64,000 nt of DNA from Maribacter sp. GTDB taxonomy: Bacteria > Bacteroidota > Bacteroidia > Flavobacteriales > Flavobacteriaceae. Positions 1 through 8,326 of this stretch are shown here, in pieces (within the stretch, counting starts at the first letter, position 1; each line of letters starts with the position of its first letter). The notes beneath the pieces are model-generated. The model saw only the letters and a list, made by a program, of their open reading frames with translations. It did not search any database and was not told the origin of the DNA. Location: NCBI GenBank assembly GCA_020629285.1, contig JAHDDP010000018.1, forward strand, positions 1 to 64,000. The letters run 5' to 3'. The translations under genes were made by a program, and so were the position numbers.

Positions 1-431
1 ATGTATAGGTAACCGGACTTGTCCAAGTTATCTCCGTTGTTATTATACTTGATTATATAGAAATAGACGCCCACTGGTAATTTGGAATCTTTATCTATGG
101 TTGCTCTACCGTCAGATGCTCCTTTAAATAAATTACTTACGTTATCATAACCAGACATCTTGTACACACTTACCCCCCATCTATTATATACTTCTACCGT
201 ATTGTTAGGGAATGACTCGATATTCTGAATCAAGAAAGAATCATTTACACCATCGCCATCTGCAACATATTCAACGTCATATGATAAATCAAATATTATA
301 CTGAAATTATAACAGAAAGATTTTTCTCCTCTGAACAATACTTCTTCCTAAGAATTATTAAAACCGCCACAAGTAGCTTAATCTTGTGGGTTTAGATATA
401 CAGCATAACAATAACTTTCTATTTTTGCCAT
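1..431 (-). pseudogene. Remnant of a T9SS-secreted protein: CHU_C (gliding motility-associated C-terminal) domain with in-frame stops
   Basis: Reading the minus strand from an ATG at 431-429, one frame gives a short segment, a stop (TAA, 380-378), a second stop (TAG, 350-348), then an open stretch running off the left edge. The open part contains DGDGVNDSF, FPNNTVEVYNRWG, YKMSGYDN, LPVGVYFYIIKY and KSGYLY, the hallmarks of the CHU_C domain (type B sorting signal) that directs large proteins to the type IX secretion system and cell surface. The frame stays the same across both stops and Cys-containing Ig-like sequence (ATCGGFNNS) lies between them, so this looks like a coding sequence damaged by nonsense mutations and lacking its large N-terminal part. 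The domain is clear. That it is non-functional is inference, since the gene continues outside the window and sequencing error cannot be excluded. Confidence 0.7.
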
Positions 432-455
432 TTTATTACTTATATACAAAAACAT

Positions 456-1095
456 AAGTAGCAAATAAATAAAGAAAATTATAGAGGAAAACTACTTCCT
501 AAATGTAAATTTTCATATTTCAAAAGACTTACTTAATAAGTAAGTTTAATACTACATATTTTATGCTACACGCACAAATCTAGTTGAAGACTAAAATGTT
601 TTATACTTTTTGTTGTAAAATGAAGATAGTTGTATGGCAAATGTTAAAAAACGTATGTGTAATATCGTAATTTTATTGCACTTTATCGATGAAGTAAGTT
701 ATAGCAGGCTTTGCAAGGGCATGTATTAAACAGAAATACTTCGCTAAAAAGTAGTTTTTGAGCTAAACCCAATATTTACGGGTCTTAAGAGCCTAAATAT
801 TGAAATTCTAATTTTGACCAAATCTTTGTGAGCAAGTGTAAATATCAGGCACACCCTAAATTGGTCAACCAGTAATTCCTACAAATATTATATTAATAAA
901 ATTTAAAAAAATGTTTATACTTTCCTGCAGAAAGTCATTCCTACTTTCTAAGTATCGCTTGCTGTCTTTATAAAAAATCCAATTAATCAATTTTTTATTT
1001 TTTCGATTCGGAATTTGCAAAAAAATAGAATTAAACAAGTCATATTTTTTAACTTCCTAAATATTGTAGAACTTTAAGTAAGAATTGTAATTGCT
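456..1095. other. Gene-free region upstream of the histidine kinase
   Basis: About 640 AT-rich bases without a convincing ORF. A perfect 9-bp palindromic pair with a 1-base centre (ACTTACTTA / TAAGTAAGT, 527-545) could be an operator or weak hairpin. Nothing else recognisable was seen; the promoter of the kinase at 1096 should lie here. Confidence 0.4.
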
Positions 1096-2184
1096 ATGAA
1101 CACCGCAGAGGATAAATTAAAAGAACGTGTAAAAGAACTTACCTGCCTTTATGAGGTTACCTCTATAATTGTTAATTCTGATTATGACCAATTAGCAGCT
1201 TCTCTTGAAGCTATCGCCTATTGTCTTAAAAGAGCCTGGCAGTTTGAAAATGTTACAGAAGTCTTTTTAAAAACAGCCGAATACCAAGTACAGACCGAGG
1301 ATTATAAAGAAGATATGGTCACCTTAGTTTCCAAAATCAAGGTCTTCAATAAAATAGAAGGCGAAGTTTTCGTTGGCTACCCTTCAAACAAATATACTCT
1401 TGACGATTTTTTGATTGAAGAAAAGGCCTTATTGAATAACGTAGCCTTAGCTATTGGTAACTTAATTGAACGAAAACAAATTCGTGATAAGGAAGCCATT
1501 ACAAGAAGAAAAATGGAGCGTACGGACCGCTTGCATATTCTAGGTGAAATTACCGCAGGTATTGCACATGAATTAAATACTCCGCTTGCAAATATTCTTG
1601 GTTTTGCTGAATTACTGACCGATAAAATTACAGATAAAGAGACCGTTAGAGACCTTGAAAAAATAATGGACAGCGCTATTTTTAGTCGAGAAATAGTGAA
1701 AAAACTGATGTTCTTTGCTTGTGAAATGCCACAAGAAATGAAGATGGTAAAACTGAACCCAATTATTACCAGTGTTATAAAATTGCTTGAACCCTCTTTA
1801 CGGCCTAAAAGTCTAAAGCTTACTACATCTTTTGATAATGATGACATTGAACTAAGGGCAGATACTGTGCAATTGACCCAAGTAATGTTCAATCTGATTA
1901 TGAATGCTATCTACTATTCACCCCATGATGGTACTATTACCGTACATGTCTTACAAACCGCAAGTCATGTAAGTATTGAAATTACCGATGAGGGAAAAGG
2001 TATACCTACCGAATTAGAAGATAAGGTGTTTGAACCCTTTTTTACTTCTAAACCTATTGGAGAAGGCTCTGGCTTAGGGTTAAGTGTCGTACATGGTATT
2101 ATTACCAGCCACAAAGGTAAAATAGAACATAAACCAAATACACCTAAAGGGACTATATTTACCATTGACTTTCCTAAATTGTAA
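1096..2184 (+). CDS. Cytoplasmic sensor histidine kinase, partner of the sigma-54 activator downstream
   Basis: A 362-residue soluble histidine kinase with no membrane segment. Residues 1-130 form a GAF-like sensory region beginning with a short coiled coil. A HisKA dimerisation domain follows, with phospho-acceptor H158 in GIAHELNTPL. The HATPase_c domain at about 255-360 shows the N box (NLIMNAIYY), the G1 box (DEGKGIP) and the G2 box (GSGLGLSVV). Its stop is 2 bases before the next gene, an NtrC/AtoC-type response regulator, so the two very likely form a co-transcribed phosphorelay pair. The signal sensed is unknown. The family assignment is firm; the GAF call for the N-terminus rests on length and position only. 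Confidence 0.92.
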   Translation: MNTAEDKLKERVKELTCLYEVTSIIVNSDYDQLAASLEAIAYCLKRAWQFENVTEVFLKTAEYQVQTEDYKEDMVTLVSKIKVFNKIEGEVFVGYPSNKYTLDDFLIEEKALLNNVALAIGNLIERKQIRDKEAITRRKMERTDRLHILGEITAGIAHELNTPLANILGFAELLTDKITDKETVRDLEKIMDSAIFSREIVKKLMFFACEMPQEMKMVKLNPIITSVIKLLEPSLRPKSLKLTTSFDNDDIELRADTVQLTQVMFNLIMNAIYYSPHDGTITVHVLQTASHVSIEITDEGKGIPTELEDKVFEPFFTSKPIGEGSGLGLSVVHGIITSHKGKIEHKPNTPKGTIFTIDFPKL

Positions 2185-2186
2185 TT

Positions 2187-3512
2187 ATGGATTTGCGCAA
2201 AGAGAACATTCTTATAGTAGATGATGACATAGATATTTTAGAGCTTTTACAAAGGCACCTGAAGTCTATGGACTACCATACCTATAAAGCCGTTTCAGTA
2301 AAAGAAGCTTTATTCATATTAAAAGATACTTTTATTGACCTACTCATTACTGATATACAAATGCCGGAAATAGACGGACTCCAATTATTAAAGTTCGCTA
2401 ATGAGCATTATCCTGAGATGCCTAAATTGGTAGTTACCGGTTACCCCTCTGTAGAAGGAACTTTAGAGGTCATAAAATCTGGAGCCATAGATTATTTGAC
2501 CAAACCCTTCACCAAAGCTGAGTTAAAAGAGGCGATTGAAAAAGCATTGACTCAAAATGTAAAACGTAAACAAGTAAAAAGTATTCAACTGAAATCTGGC
2601 GAGAATATATATTCAGATATGGTTGGCGCATCTGAAGCTTTTAAAAAAGTTACCAATATCATTGAACGCGTAAAAGATAATAAAGCAACAGTAATCGTTA
2701 CTGGTGAAAGTGGAACGGGAAAAGAATTAGTTGCCAGAGCAATTCACTATTCAGGCAAATTTTCTAGAGAGCCATTTATTGCCGTTAACTGCTCAGCCAT
2801 ACCAGAAAACTTACAAGAAGCTGAACTATTCGGATACATTAAAGGTGCTTTTACAGGTGCCAACGAAAATAGAAACGGTTTTTTTCAGGCGGCTGAAGGA
2901 GGAACTTTATTTTTGGATGAGATTGGTACAGCCTCATTAGCCGTGCAAGCAAAATTACTCCGTGCACTACAAGAGAAAGAAATTACCAGAGTAGGTTCAC
3001 AAAAGATTGAAAAAGTCGATATTAGAATTATTGCGGCTACCAATGCTAATCTACGAGAAGAGATAAAAAGCAATAGGTTTAGAGAAGATCTGTATTACAG
3101 ATTAACGGTTGTAGAAATCAATGTGCCTCCCCTACGCGAGCGTAAATCCGATATAAGTATTTTAACCGATAAGTTTTTGCGTAAATACGGTATAGAATTT
3201 AAAGATCGCTTACTTCGTATTTCTCCGGAAGCATTGCAAATACTTGAGCGATATAATTGGCCTGGAAATATTAGGGAACTAGAAAATATTATTCAAAGGG
3301 CCGTTATCATGGCAGATGGTAGTATTGAAGTAAAAGATCTTCCCGAATTTTTAAAATACCAAATTAATTTTCCAGAAAACGAATTACGCCCGCTACGTGC
3401 TATGGAAAAAGAATATATACTACAGGTGTTAGCTCACACTAAGGGTAACAAGACCAAAGCTGCTGAAATTCTTCAGATAGATCGCAAAACCCTACGCGAA
3501 AAACTAAAATAA
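2187..3512 (+). CDS. Sigma-54-dependent response regulator (NtrC/AtoC family)
   Basis: A 441-residue bacterial enhancer-binding protein. The receiver domain (1-120) has acidic residues D12-D14, phospho-acceptor D56 in LLITDIQMP and a KPF near 107. The AAA+ domain (about 142-370) has Walker A GESGTGKE at 173-180, the sigma-54 contact loop GAFTGA at 220-225 and Walker B LFLDEIG near 241-247. A Fis-type helix-turn-helix ends the protein (NKTKAAEILQIDRKTLREK). It is co-transcribed with the kinase upstream. The next gene is preceded by a near-consensus -24/-12 promoter (3639-3654) and by GGGTAATTTC direct repeats at 3517-3545 that are placed like an upstream activating sequence, so the likely target is immediately adjacent. 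Confidence 0.95.
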   Translation: MDLRKENILIVDDDIDILELLQRHLKSMDYHTYKAVSVKEALFILKDTFIDLLITDIQMPEIDGLQLLKFANEHYPEMPKLVVTGYPSVEGTLEVIKSGAIDYLTKPFTKAELKEAIEKALTQNVKRKQVKSIQLKSGENIYSDMVGASEAFKKVTNIIERVKDNKATVIVTGESGTGKELVARAIHYSGKFSREPFIAVNCSAIPENLQEAELFGYIKGAFTGANENRNGFFQAAEGGTLFLDEIGTASLAVQAKLLRALQEKEITRVGSQKIEKVDIRIIAATNANLREEIKSNRFREDLYYRLTVVEINVPPLRERKSDISILTDKFLRKYGIEFKDRLLRISPEALQILERYNWPGNIRELENIIQRAVIMADGSIEVKDLPEFLKYQINFPENELRPLRAMEKEYILQVLAHTKGNKTKAAEILQIDRKTLREKLK

Positions 3513-3516
3513 TACC

Positions 3517-3545
3517 GGGTAATTTCTCCTCAACTGGGTAATTTC
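3517..3545. repeat. Direct repeat GGGTAATTTC x2, candidate enhancer site for the sigma-54 activator
   Basis: GGGTAATTTC occurs at 3517-3526 and again at 3536-3545, 19 bases start to start. The second copy continues into ACCCC, giving a GGGT-N6-ACCC dyad. The pair lies about 95-120 bp upstream of the -24/-12 promoter, the usual range for enhancer-binding-protein sites. The role is inferred from position. Confidence 0.45.
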
Positions 3546-3638
3546 ACCCCACTTAGAAAATTTCAATAAAACAAATTATACTTATAATTAATTGAAAATC
3601 AATCTATTATATAATTATTTCATTTTCATAATATGTAT

Positions 3639-3654
3639 AGGCACATCAATTGCT
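3639..3654 (+). promoter_or_regulatory. Sigma-54 (-24/-12) promoter
   Basis: The sequence AGGCAC-ATCAA-TTGCT matches the sigma-54 consensus TGGCAC-N5-TTGCW except for the first base. The invariant GG (3640-3641) and GC (3652-3653) are separated by exactly 10 bases. It lies about 70 bp before the start of the GreA/Rnk-like gene and just downstream of a sigma-54 activator gene. Confidence 0.7.
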
Positions 3655-3723
3655 CTATAGACAACGCATAGTTAATTATTAGAAACATTTCGAATAGTCA
3701 GTACAATCATTATAAGGCAACAT

Positions 3724-4170
3724 ATGAAATACGGTAGTCTCGTTTTTGAACAAAGTGAATTTTTGATGATACAAAATCATTTAGAAAACAATGATATTAT
3801 AGAAGACTATGCTCATAAAAATACGTTAGAAATTCTGACTCAAAATATGAATTTCGCATTGTGTTTAAGTGCAGAAGATATTCCGTTCGATATTATAACT
3901 TTAAACTCTTCGCTAAAAGTTAGGGATGAATCTGGTATTTGTCAAACATTTCAAATGGTATCACCTAACGAAGTTGATGTTAAGAACAATAAAATTTCTG
4001 TAATCAGCAGTTTAGGCGCTTCGGTTATTGGCCGTGCGGTAGAAGATAAAATCTCATACGGATTACCCGGAGACCTTATTTCATTAAAAATAACAAAAGT
4101 AAACCAACCAAATACAGCCAACAAAAGCACTACTGAAGAGCAAAAGACCAAAAAAGAAAAAATTTATTAA
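3724..4170 (+). CDS. GreA/GreB C-terminal domain protein (Rnk-like)
   Basis: A 148-residue protein whose second half (about 80-128) matches the FKBP-like C-terminal domain of GreA/GreB transcript-cleavage factors and Rnk: the segment ISVISSLGASVIGRAVED followed by YGLPGDLISLKITKV reproduces the family signature (SPLG-ALIG-K-GD...P-G). The N-terminal 70 residues are helical and lack the long GreA coiled coil, so it more resembles the Rnk group, which binds RNA polymerase without stimulating cleavage. The tail is charged (KSTTEEQKTKKEK). A sigma-54 promoter about 70 bp upstream and an activator gene next door suggest stress-regulated expression together with the secreted protein that follows after 17 bases. 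Confidence 0.75.
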   Translation: MKYGSLVFEQSEFLMIQNHLENNDIIEDYAHKNTLEILTQNMNFALCLSAEDIPFDIITLNSSLKVRDESGICQTFQMVSPNEVDVKNNKISVISSLGASVIGRAVEDKISYGLPGDLISLKITKVNQPNTANKSTTEEQKTKKEKIY

Positions 4171-4187
4171 CTCTAAATCTATCAGTT

Positions 4188-4547
4188 ATGTTAAAATACG
4201 CAATTACCCTATTATTTTCAGTAAGTCTATTAAACGCACAAAACAACGTCACTAACCAAACCGAGGTAAATGTCGGTGATGTTTTTGAAATTGGAAAACC
4301 AGAATCCAACAAATACAAACACATAGATTTCCCAAGAGAAAACTTTATTATAAAGCGTGGTGGCATAGCCAATTATAGGCGAGCACATGGCGAAGAAGTT
4401 GTAGTAACAGCCGTTAAAGAATTAAAAGACGGCACAACACAAATTAAAATAAAGCGTAACGACGGCGGGCGTTTTTTTAATAGCCATACGGTAGTTACCG
4501 CAGATTTTAAAGACGCCATTACCTCAGGCGAATTACAAGCGCTATAA
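4188..4547 (+). CDS. Small secreted protein of unknown function
   Basis: 119 residues with an N-terminal signal peptide (MLKYAITLLFSVSLLNAQ, cleavage expected after the Ala in NAQ). The mature part is about 100 residues, basic and beta-rich, with VGDVFEIGKPES and KRGGIANYRRAHGEEVVVTAV. No cysteines, lipobox or recognised domain. It follows the GreA/Rnk-like gene by 17 bases in the same direction, so it is probably under the same sigma-54 promoter. I do not recognise the family. Confidence 0.65.
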   Translation: MLKYAITLLFSVSLLNAQNNVTNQTEVNVGDVFEIGKPESNKYKHIDFPRENFIIKRGGIANYRRAHGEEVVVTAVKELKDGTTQIKIKRNDGGRFFNSHTVVTADFKDAITSGELQAL

Positions 4548-4854
4548 TTATTTAATTACATATACATCCACTTGGTTTCTAATATAAATTGGCTGATATA
4601 TTAAGATTAACCAAGTGGATGTTCTAATAATACTTTTGCCTAGATACAATTATCGATTAACACACCTTGGTTACCATTAAAAATAAAGAAGCAGAGCACT
4701 TGCTATCGCAAATAGCACACACGGTGGTATTTAATAAGAAAATAGTACACTTTAAAAATGATTAAGCATATAAAATTTAGATAGGTAAAAGAAATATAAA
4801 TAGTATTTAAAGGTTATAAGTACCAATTCATTCATGAACCTTTAATAAGTATCT
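4548..4854. other. Gene-free region containing a long stem-loop
   Basis: About 300 bases without an ORF. It holds the 14-bp inverted repeat at 4564-4622 described separately and a small TGCTAT/ATAGCA dyad near 4700. The distal part should carry the promoter of the small membrane protein at 4855. Confidence 0.4.
4564..4622. repeat. 14-bp perfect inverted repeat with structured loop
   Basis: ACATCCACTTGGTT (4564-4577) pairs perfectly with AACCAAGTGGATGT (4609-4622). The 31-base loop contains a second AATATA/TATATT pair, so the transcript could fold into a long interrupted hairpin. It starts 17 bases after the secreted-protein stop. No T-tract follows on the plus strand, so it is not a classical terminator; it may be an mRNA 3' stabiliser or a small mobile remnant. 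Confidence 0.5.
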
Positions 4855-5154
4855 ATGCTAGAAATACTCGCCATTGGCTATTTTACCAAAAAAATCAGAA
4901 CAATAGCTGACGAAAAAAATATAAAACCTAGTAAGTGGATATGGAGATTGGTACTAACCTGGTTCGGTGTAGAAATAGTCACTATCATTTTATTTTTCAC
5001 GCTAACAAATACTAATATTGATGATGGTATTTTTATGGCAGTGCTACCTGCACTGATAATGGCGGCACTAAGTGCTTTTTATACCGTGGAACAGCTTAAA
5101 AAAGAGCTAAATATACCTTCCGATGATATAAAAACCGATACACTTGAAGCTTAA
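4855..5154 (+). CDS. Small membrane protein, two transmembrane segments
   Basis: 99 residues. A cytoplasmic N-terminus (YFTKKIRTIADEKNIKPSKW) is followed by two hydrophobic helices (about 31-52 and 60-78) and an acidic C-terminal tail (ELNIPSDDIKTDTLEA). No domain recognised. The gene stands alone, about 300 bp from its neighbour upstream and about 470 bp from the one downstream. Flavobacterial genomes contain many such short orphan membrane proteins; a role cannot be given. Confidence 0.6.
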   Translation: MLEILAIGYFTKKIRTIADEKNIKPSKWIWRLVLTWFGVEIVTIILFFTLTNTNIDDGIFMAVLPALIMAALSAFYTVEQLKKELNIPSDDIKTDTLEA

Positions 5155-5621
5155 GGGCTTTAGCGTCATTCAGTGTATAATTCATATTTTTAGTACTTAC
5201 ACACTAGACATTAACACTTATGTAATGAACTTATAAAGCCGAACATCATTTAACTTCGCTTAAACCCTATAATTAAAACGTATTTGCCGAATCGTTTGCA
5301 TATCAAATACATACTTAAAAATATTAGCTCAGAAAATTTATAGCTTAAATAAACCGTAAATCTTCCAAGTTAAAACAATAGTCGTTTTGTAAAAAAACAG
5401 TTAATTAACTACCTATAAAAAAGTTGATACTTTAGATGTTTCTAATTAACAATCTTACTTGTTAAAAGTGAATCTTACATATTATTTGGCGAAGTTAGCT
5501 AAGGTAAAATTGAATCGAAGAACATAGCGTTTCCCCGCTTTTATCCTTTTTAAAAAGCATGGATTCTTTGAAAACGTATATTTATTGTATCAGGTTAACA
5601 GTTCAACCTAAAATAAATATC
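5155..5621. other. Gene-free region
   Basis: Roughly 470 AT-rich bases with no ORF, tRNA or strong hairpin. An in-frame ATG at 5559 would extend the next protein by 21 residues. I consider that extension non-coding because the recognisable ATP-grasp fold begins at the ATG at 5622. Confidence 0.35.
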
Positions 5622-6671
5622 ATGAATAACATAGCGATTTTATATCAGGCAAAACTCCCACCTATTAAAAATGGAATTCAGAAACCAATGAAATCTGGTG
5701 GGTATTCAGATAGTGGAGCGGACATAGCTTATGAATTGAAAAAAAACGGCATTCACATAATTACACCAATTGAAAATCCTGATATTAACATTGATTTAGA
5801 TTGGGTCTTTCCAGATACAAAAGAAGGGATCGAACATGCCATAAGTAAAGGAGCAGACACATTTTGGTTGAATACCGTTTTATACAAAAGGCATAAAATT
5901 GAGCACTTTTTTGACAAAAAGTTTCAATTTATAGGGCAATTACCTGAAAAAGTGGACATTTATGATGATAAATATTTTACGAACGAATTATTACGAAAAA
6001 ATCAAATTCCGGTTCCTGTATCACAATTAATCATCTCAAAAGACCTTAACGAATACAAATTAAGTTTAAGTTTCCCTTTGGTCGTTAAACCCATAAGAGG
6101 TCGTGGAAGTCAAGGAGTAACATTGGTAAAAAATCAAAAAGAATTAGACAACAGCCTTAGAAATATATTCTTTGATAAAGAATATGGAAACATCGTTCTT
6201 CTGGAGCAATATTTAAATGGTCAAGAAATAACAGTTACCGTAATGCCTTCAGGCACATATGTAATTAACCAAAGCGAAATAAAACACGATACCCCTTGGT
6301 GCCTACCTACAGTAAAGAGATTTAACCATAAAGATGGTATCGCTCCATACAACGGTAATATAGCCGTCTTAAATAATAGTTTAGTGTTGAGTGATGATGA
6401 ACTGAAATCTAAAGAAATTTTAGAAGTATATAGCCATTGCCAAAAAGCTGGGGAACTGCTACAAATAAATGCACCTATTCTTATAGACTGCCGTGCAGAT
6501 GAAAATGGAGAGTATTATTTATTCGATTTAAATATGAAACCTAACATGACAGGTCCTTCTAGACCACAAAGACAAAATCAAGATAGTTTAACACTGCTCT
6601 CCGCAAGAAAAATAGACTGGAGTTATTTTGACCTTTTAAAAAACATGATAAGACAATCGTGGATTGTCTAA
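5622..6671 (+). CDS. ATP-grasp protein related to D-alanine--D-alanine ligase
   Basis: 349 residues from ATG 5622. An N-terminal pre-ATP-grasp region is followed by the ATP-grasp core: SFPLVVKPIRGRGSQGVTLV (ATP lid and binding Lys), LLEQYLNGQEITVTVMP (carboxylate binding) and the Mg-binding end FDLNMKPNMTGPSRPQ, where Ddl has FNxxPG. The order of motifs matches Ddl-type ligases, but GxxNxxPG is altered to DLNMKPN, and no mur or fts genes are nearby. It may therefore ligate another amino or carboxylic substrate. The 5559 ATG would add 21 residues outside the fold. The gene is monocistronic or pairs loosely with the DUF4272 gene downstream. Confidence 0.7.
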   Translation: MNNIAILYQAKLPPIKNGIQKPMKSGGYSDSGADIAYELKKNGIHIITPIENPDINIDLDWVFPDTKEGIEHAISKGADTFWLNTVLYKRHKIEHFFDKKFQFIGQLPEKVDIYDDKYFTNELLRKNQIPVPVSQLIISKDLNEYKLSLSFPLVVKPIRGRGSQGVTLVKNQKELDNSLRNIFFDKEYGNIVLLEQYLNGQEITVTVMPSGTYVINQSEIKHDTPWCLPTVKRFNHKDGIAPYNGNIAVLNNSLVLSDDELKSKEILEVYSHCQKAGELLQINAPILIDCRADENGEYYLFDLNMKPNMTGPSRPQRQNQDSLTLLSARKIDWSYFDLLKNMIRQSWIV

Positions 6672-6761
6672 ATTCATCATTTTAGTTTAGTTGTGCCTAA
6701 ACCGATACAACAAAGCATATGCAAAAACGTTAAAAAACCAAACTACAATCACAACAATGCT

Positions 6762-7523
6762 ATGGGCATATTCAAAAAGCTATTTGGTTCAAAAGATAAT
6801 GAAGAACCAAAAAAGGAAACTCAGAACAAACCTATTTCAAAATCTTATGATGACATTTCTTGGATGACGGATTTAAGAAGAGAAAATCTGGATATTTGTT
6901 TCAATGCCGGCTTTAAACCTACCATCTCACTACCAACAGAACTAGGCAGACAATTAAGACCTGCTATAGAAATAGCAAATAGACTACATGCCATAAAAGC
7001 ATTGGTATTATGGTTAATGGTACCTGAAGAAAATTTACCAAAAGAACACATTTTAAATTTTATTGAAAACAATGATCTTCAAGATTTCATGACCCAAAAT
7101 GAAAAAGCAATCTTAGATACACTAAGAGATGATGAACAAGCAAGAAACGCTATTGGTTGGAAATTTGAAAATGCATGGCCGTTAGCTTGGTATTTTGGAT
7201 ACAAAGAACCTGAAATAACCGGGCAAATGATGGCAGGCGATCAAATGCAAGATATTTTAAGTAATTATACATGTAAATTAGATGGCAGTATAGCAGAGTG
7301 GATAAAAGATAAGGAAATAGTCTCAAAAAACGATTTGATGCAGAAAGAAGACTTGTTCTACTGTTTACATAACGCAGTTAGAAGTGCACAGTTAGGTAGT
7401 GATACGGTTCCTGCTGGTTTTGACCCTATGGGCAATGGTGGTGTAATCCATGAAAGAAGACATTCATTAACGTACATGGTTTCTAAAGATACCAGTTGGG
7501 AAGACACAGATTTGAGTACTTAA
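6762..7523 (+). CDS. DUF4272 domain protein
   Basis: 253 residues from ATG 6762; an earlier in-frame start at 6693 would add 23 low-complexity residues. After a short MGIFKKLFGSKD leader (a common soluble-protein N-terminus in this phylum) the body matches DUF4272: RRENLDICFNAGFKPTISLP, then EIANRLHAIKALVLWLMVPEE, and a conserved aromatic stretch GWKFENAWPLAWYFGY, ending NAVRSAQLG and HERRHSLTYM. It has no transmembrane segment and no catalytic motif I can identify. The function of the family is unknown; it is often found in toxin/immunity-like neighbourhoods, but nothing here indicates that role. Confidence 0.7.
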   Translation: MGIFKKLFGSKDNEEPKKETQNKPISKSYDDISWMTDLRRENLDICFNAGFKPTISLPTELGRQLRPAIEIANRLHAIKALVLWLMVPEENLPKEHILNFIENNDLQDFMTQNEKAILDTLRDDEQARNAIGWKFENAWPLAWYFGYKEPEITGQMMAGDQMQDILSNYTCKLDGSIAEWIKDKEIVSKNDLMQKEDLFYCLHNAVRSAQLGSDTVPAGFDPMGNGGVIHERRHSLTYMVSKDTSWEDTDLST

Positions 7524-7606
7524 TATAATACCACAAAACATTTTGTACAATAACAATGTCAAGATTTTTCGTATACTTATAAAATAAGTCTTTACAATAA
7601 ACATAC

Positions 7607-8326
7607 ATGACCATATTCTCTTATCATCTTGTCAAAATACCATTTGCTTTGGCAGTTAAGGGCTTATTCACAATCCCTATAGATACGAATACAAAAGGTC
7701 TTGTGCATGTTGAATATATGTCTGCCATGACCTTAGGCTCCCCTATTATTTCAACTTCTAGGTTTCTAATAAACCAAGTTGCTATTTTTGCACAGTGGGA
7801 AAATGAAGATGCACTTAAGAACTATCTTAAAAATGAAAAATTCGGTAACGTTTTATCTAAAGGCTGGCATGTTCGCTTAGTATTTATGAGAGAGTGGGGT
7901 AAAATTACGGGTTTCAAAATTCCAGAAGAAAAGGCAATTTTAGAAAATGAATCATCTGCAGTAGTAGCAGTTACCATTGCTAGAATGAACCCCCTAGCAA
8001 TTCCAAGATTTTTGAAATGGGGAAGACCTGTCGAAAAACTGGTTAGAGATCATTCAGGCACTATACTTTCATTGGCTTCTATTAAATTTCCTAATACCGT
8101 ATCTACTTTTTCTATTTGGAAAACTGAAAAGGAAATGATCAGCATGGTTCACGGCCATAGTAATATGCCCAAACCAAAAAGACATTCAGATGCTATGAAA
8201 GAAAGAAATAGAAAAGACTTTCATTTCGAATTTACGACCTTACGTTTAAAGCCTGTTTCTGAATTCGGCATGTGGAAAGGACACCAAAACTTTATTCCTA
8301 CCACTCAATTGAATAAATTCGAGTAA
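7607..8326 (+). CDS. Spheroidene monooxygenase (CrtA)-like protein
   Basis: 239 residues resembling CrtA-type carotenoid ketolases. The central part (ARMNPLAIPRFLKWGRPVEKL, then STFSIWKTEKEMISMVHGHS and RKDFHFEFTTLRLKPV) follows the CrtA pattern of a paired ABM-like ferredoxin fold ending in a SFW/SIW and a His-rich segment. CrtA enzymes add oxygen to acyclic carotenoids using haem. The crtI-crtB-crtZ operon lies 44 kb away in this window. The stop is directly followed by the ATG of the next gene, indicating translational coupling. The substrate is not predictable, since many Bacteroidetes carry such proteins with no spheroidene pathway. Confidence 0.6.
   Translation: MTIFSYHLVKIPFALAVKGLFTIPIDTNTKGLVHVEYMSAMTLGSPIISTSRFLINQVAIFAQWENEDALKNYLKNEKFGNVLSKGWHVRLVFMREWGKITGFKIPEEKAILENESSAVVAVTIARMNPLAIPRFLKWGRPVEKLVRDHSGTILSLASIKFPNTVSTFSIWKTEKEMISMVHGHSNMPKPKRHSDAMKERNRKDFHFEFTTLRLKPVSEFGMWKGHQNFIPTTQLNKFE

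Noticed and set aside
1377-1892. A 171-codon open frame antisense to the histidine kinase
   Set aside because: It lies wholly inside a well-supported gene, has no family motif and is explained by the codon usage of the sense strand.
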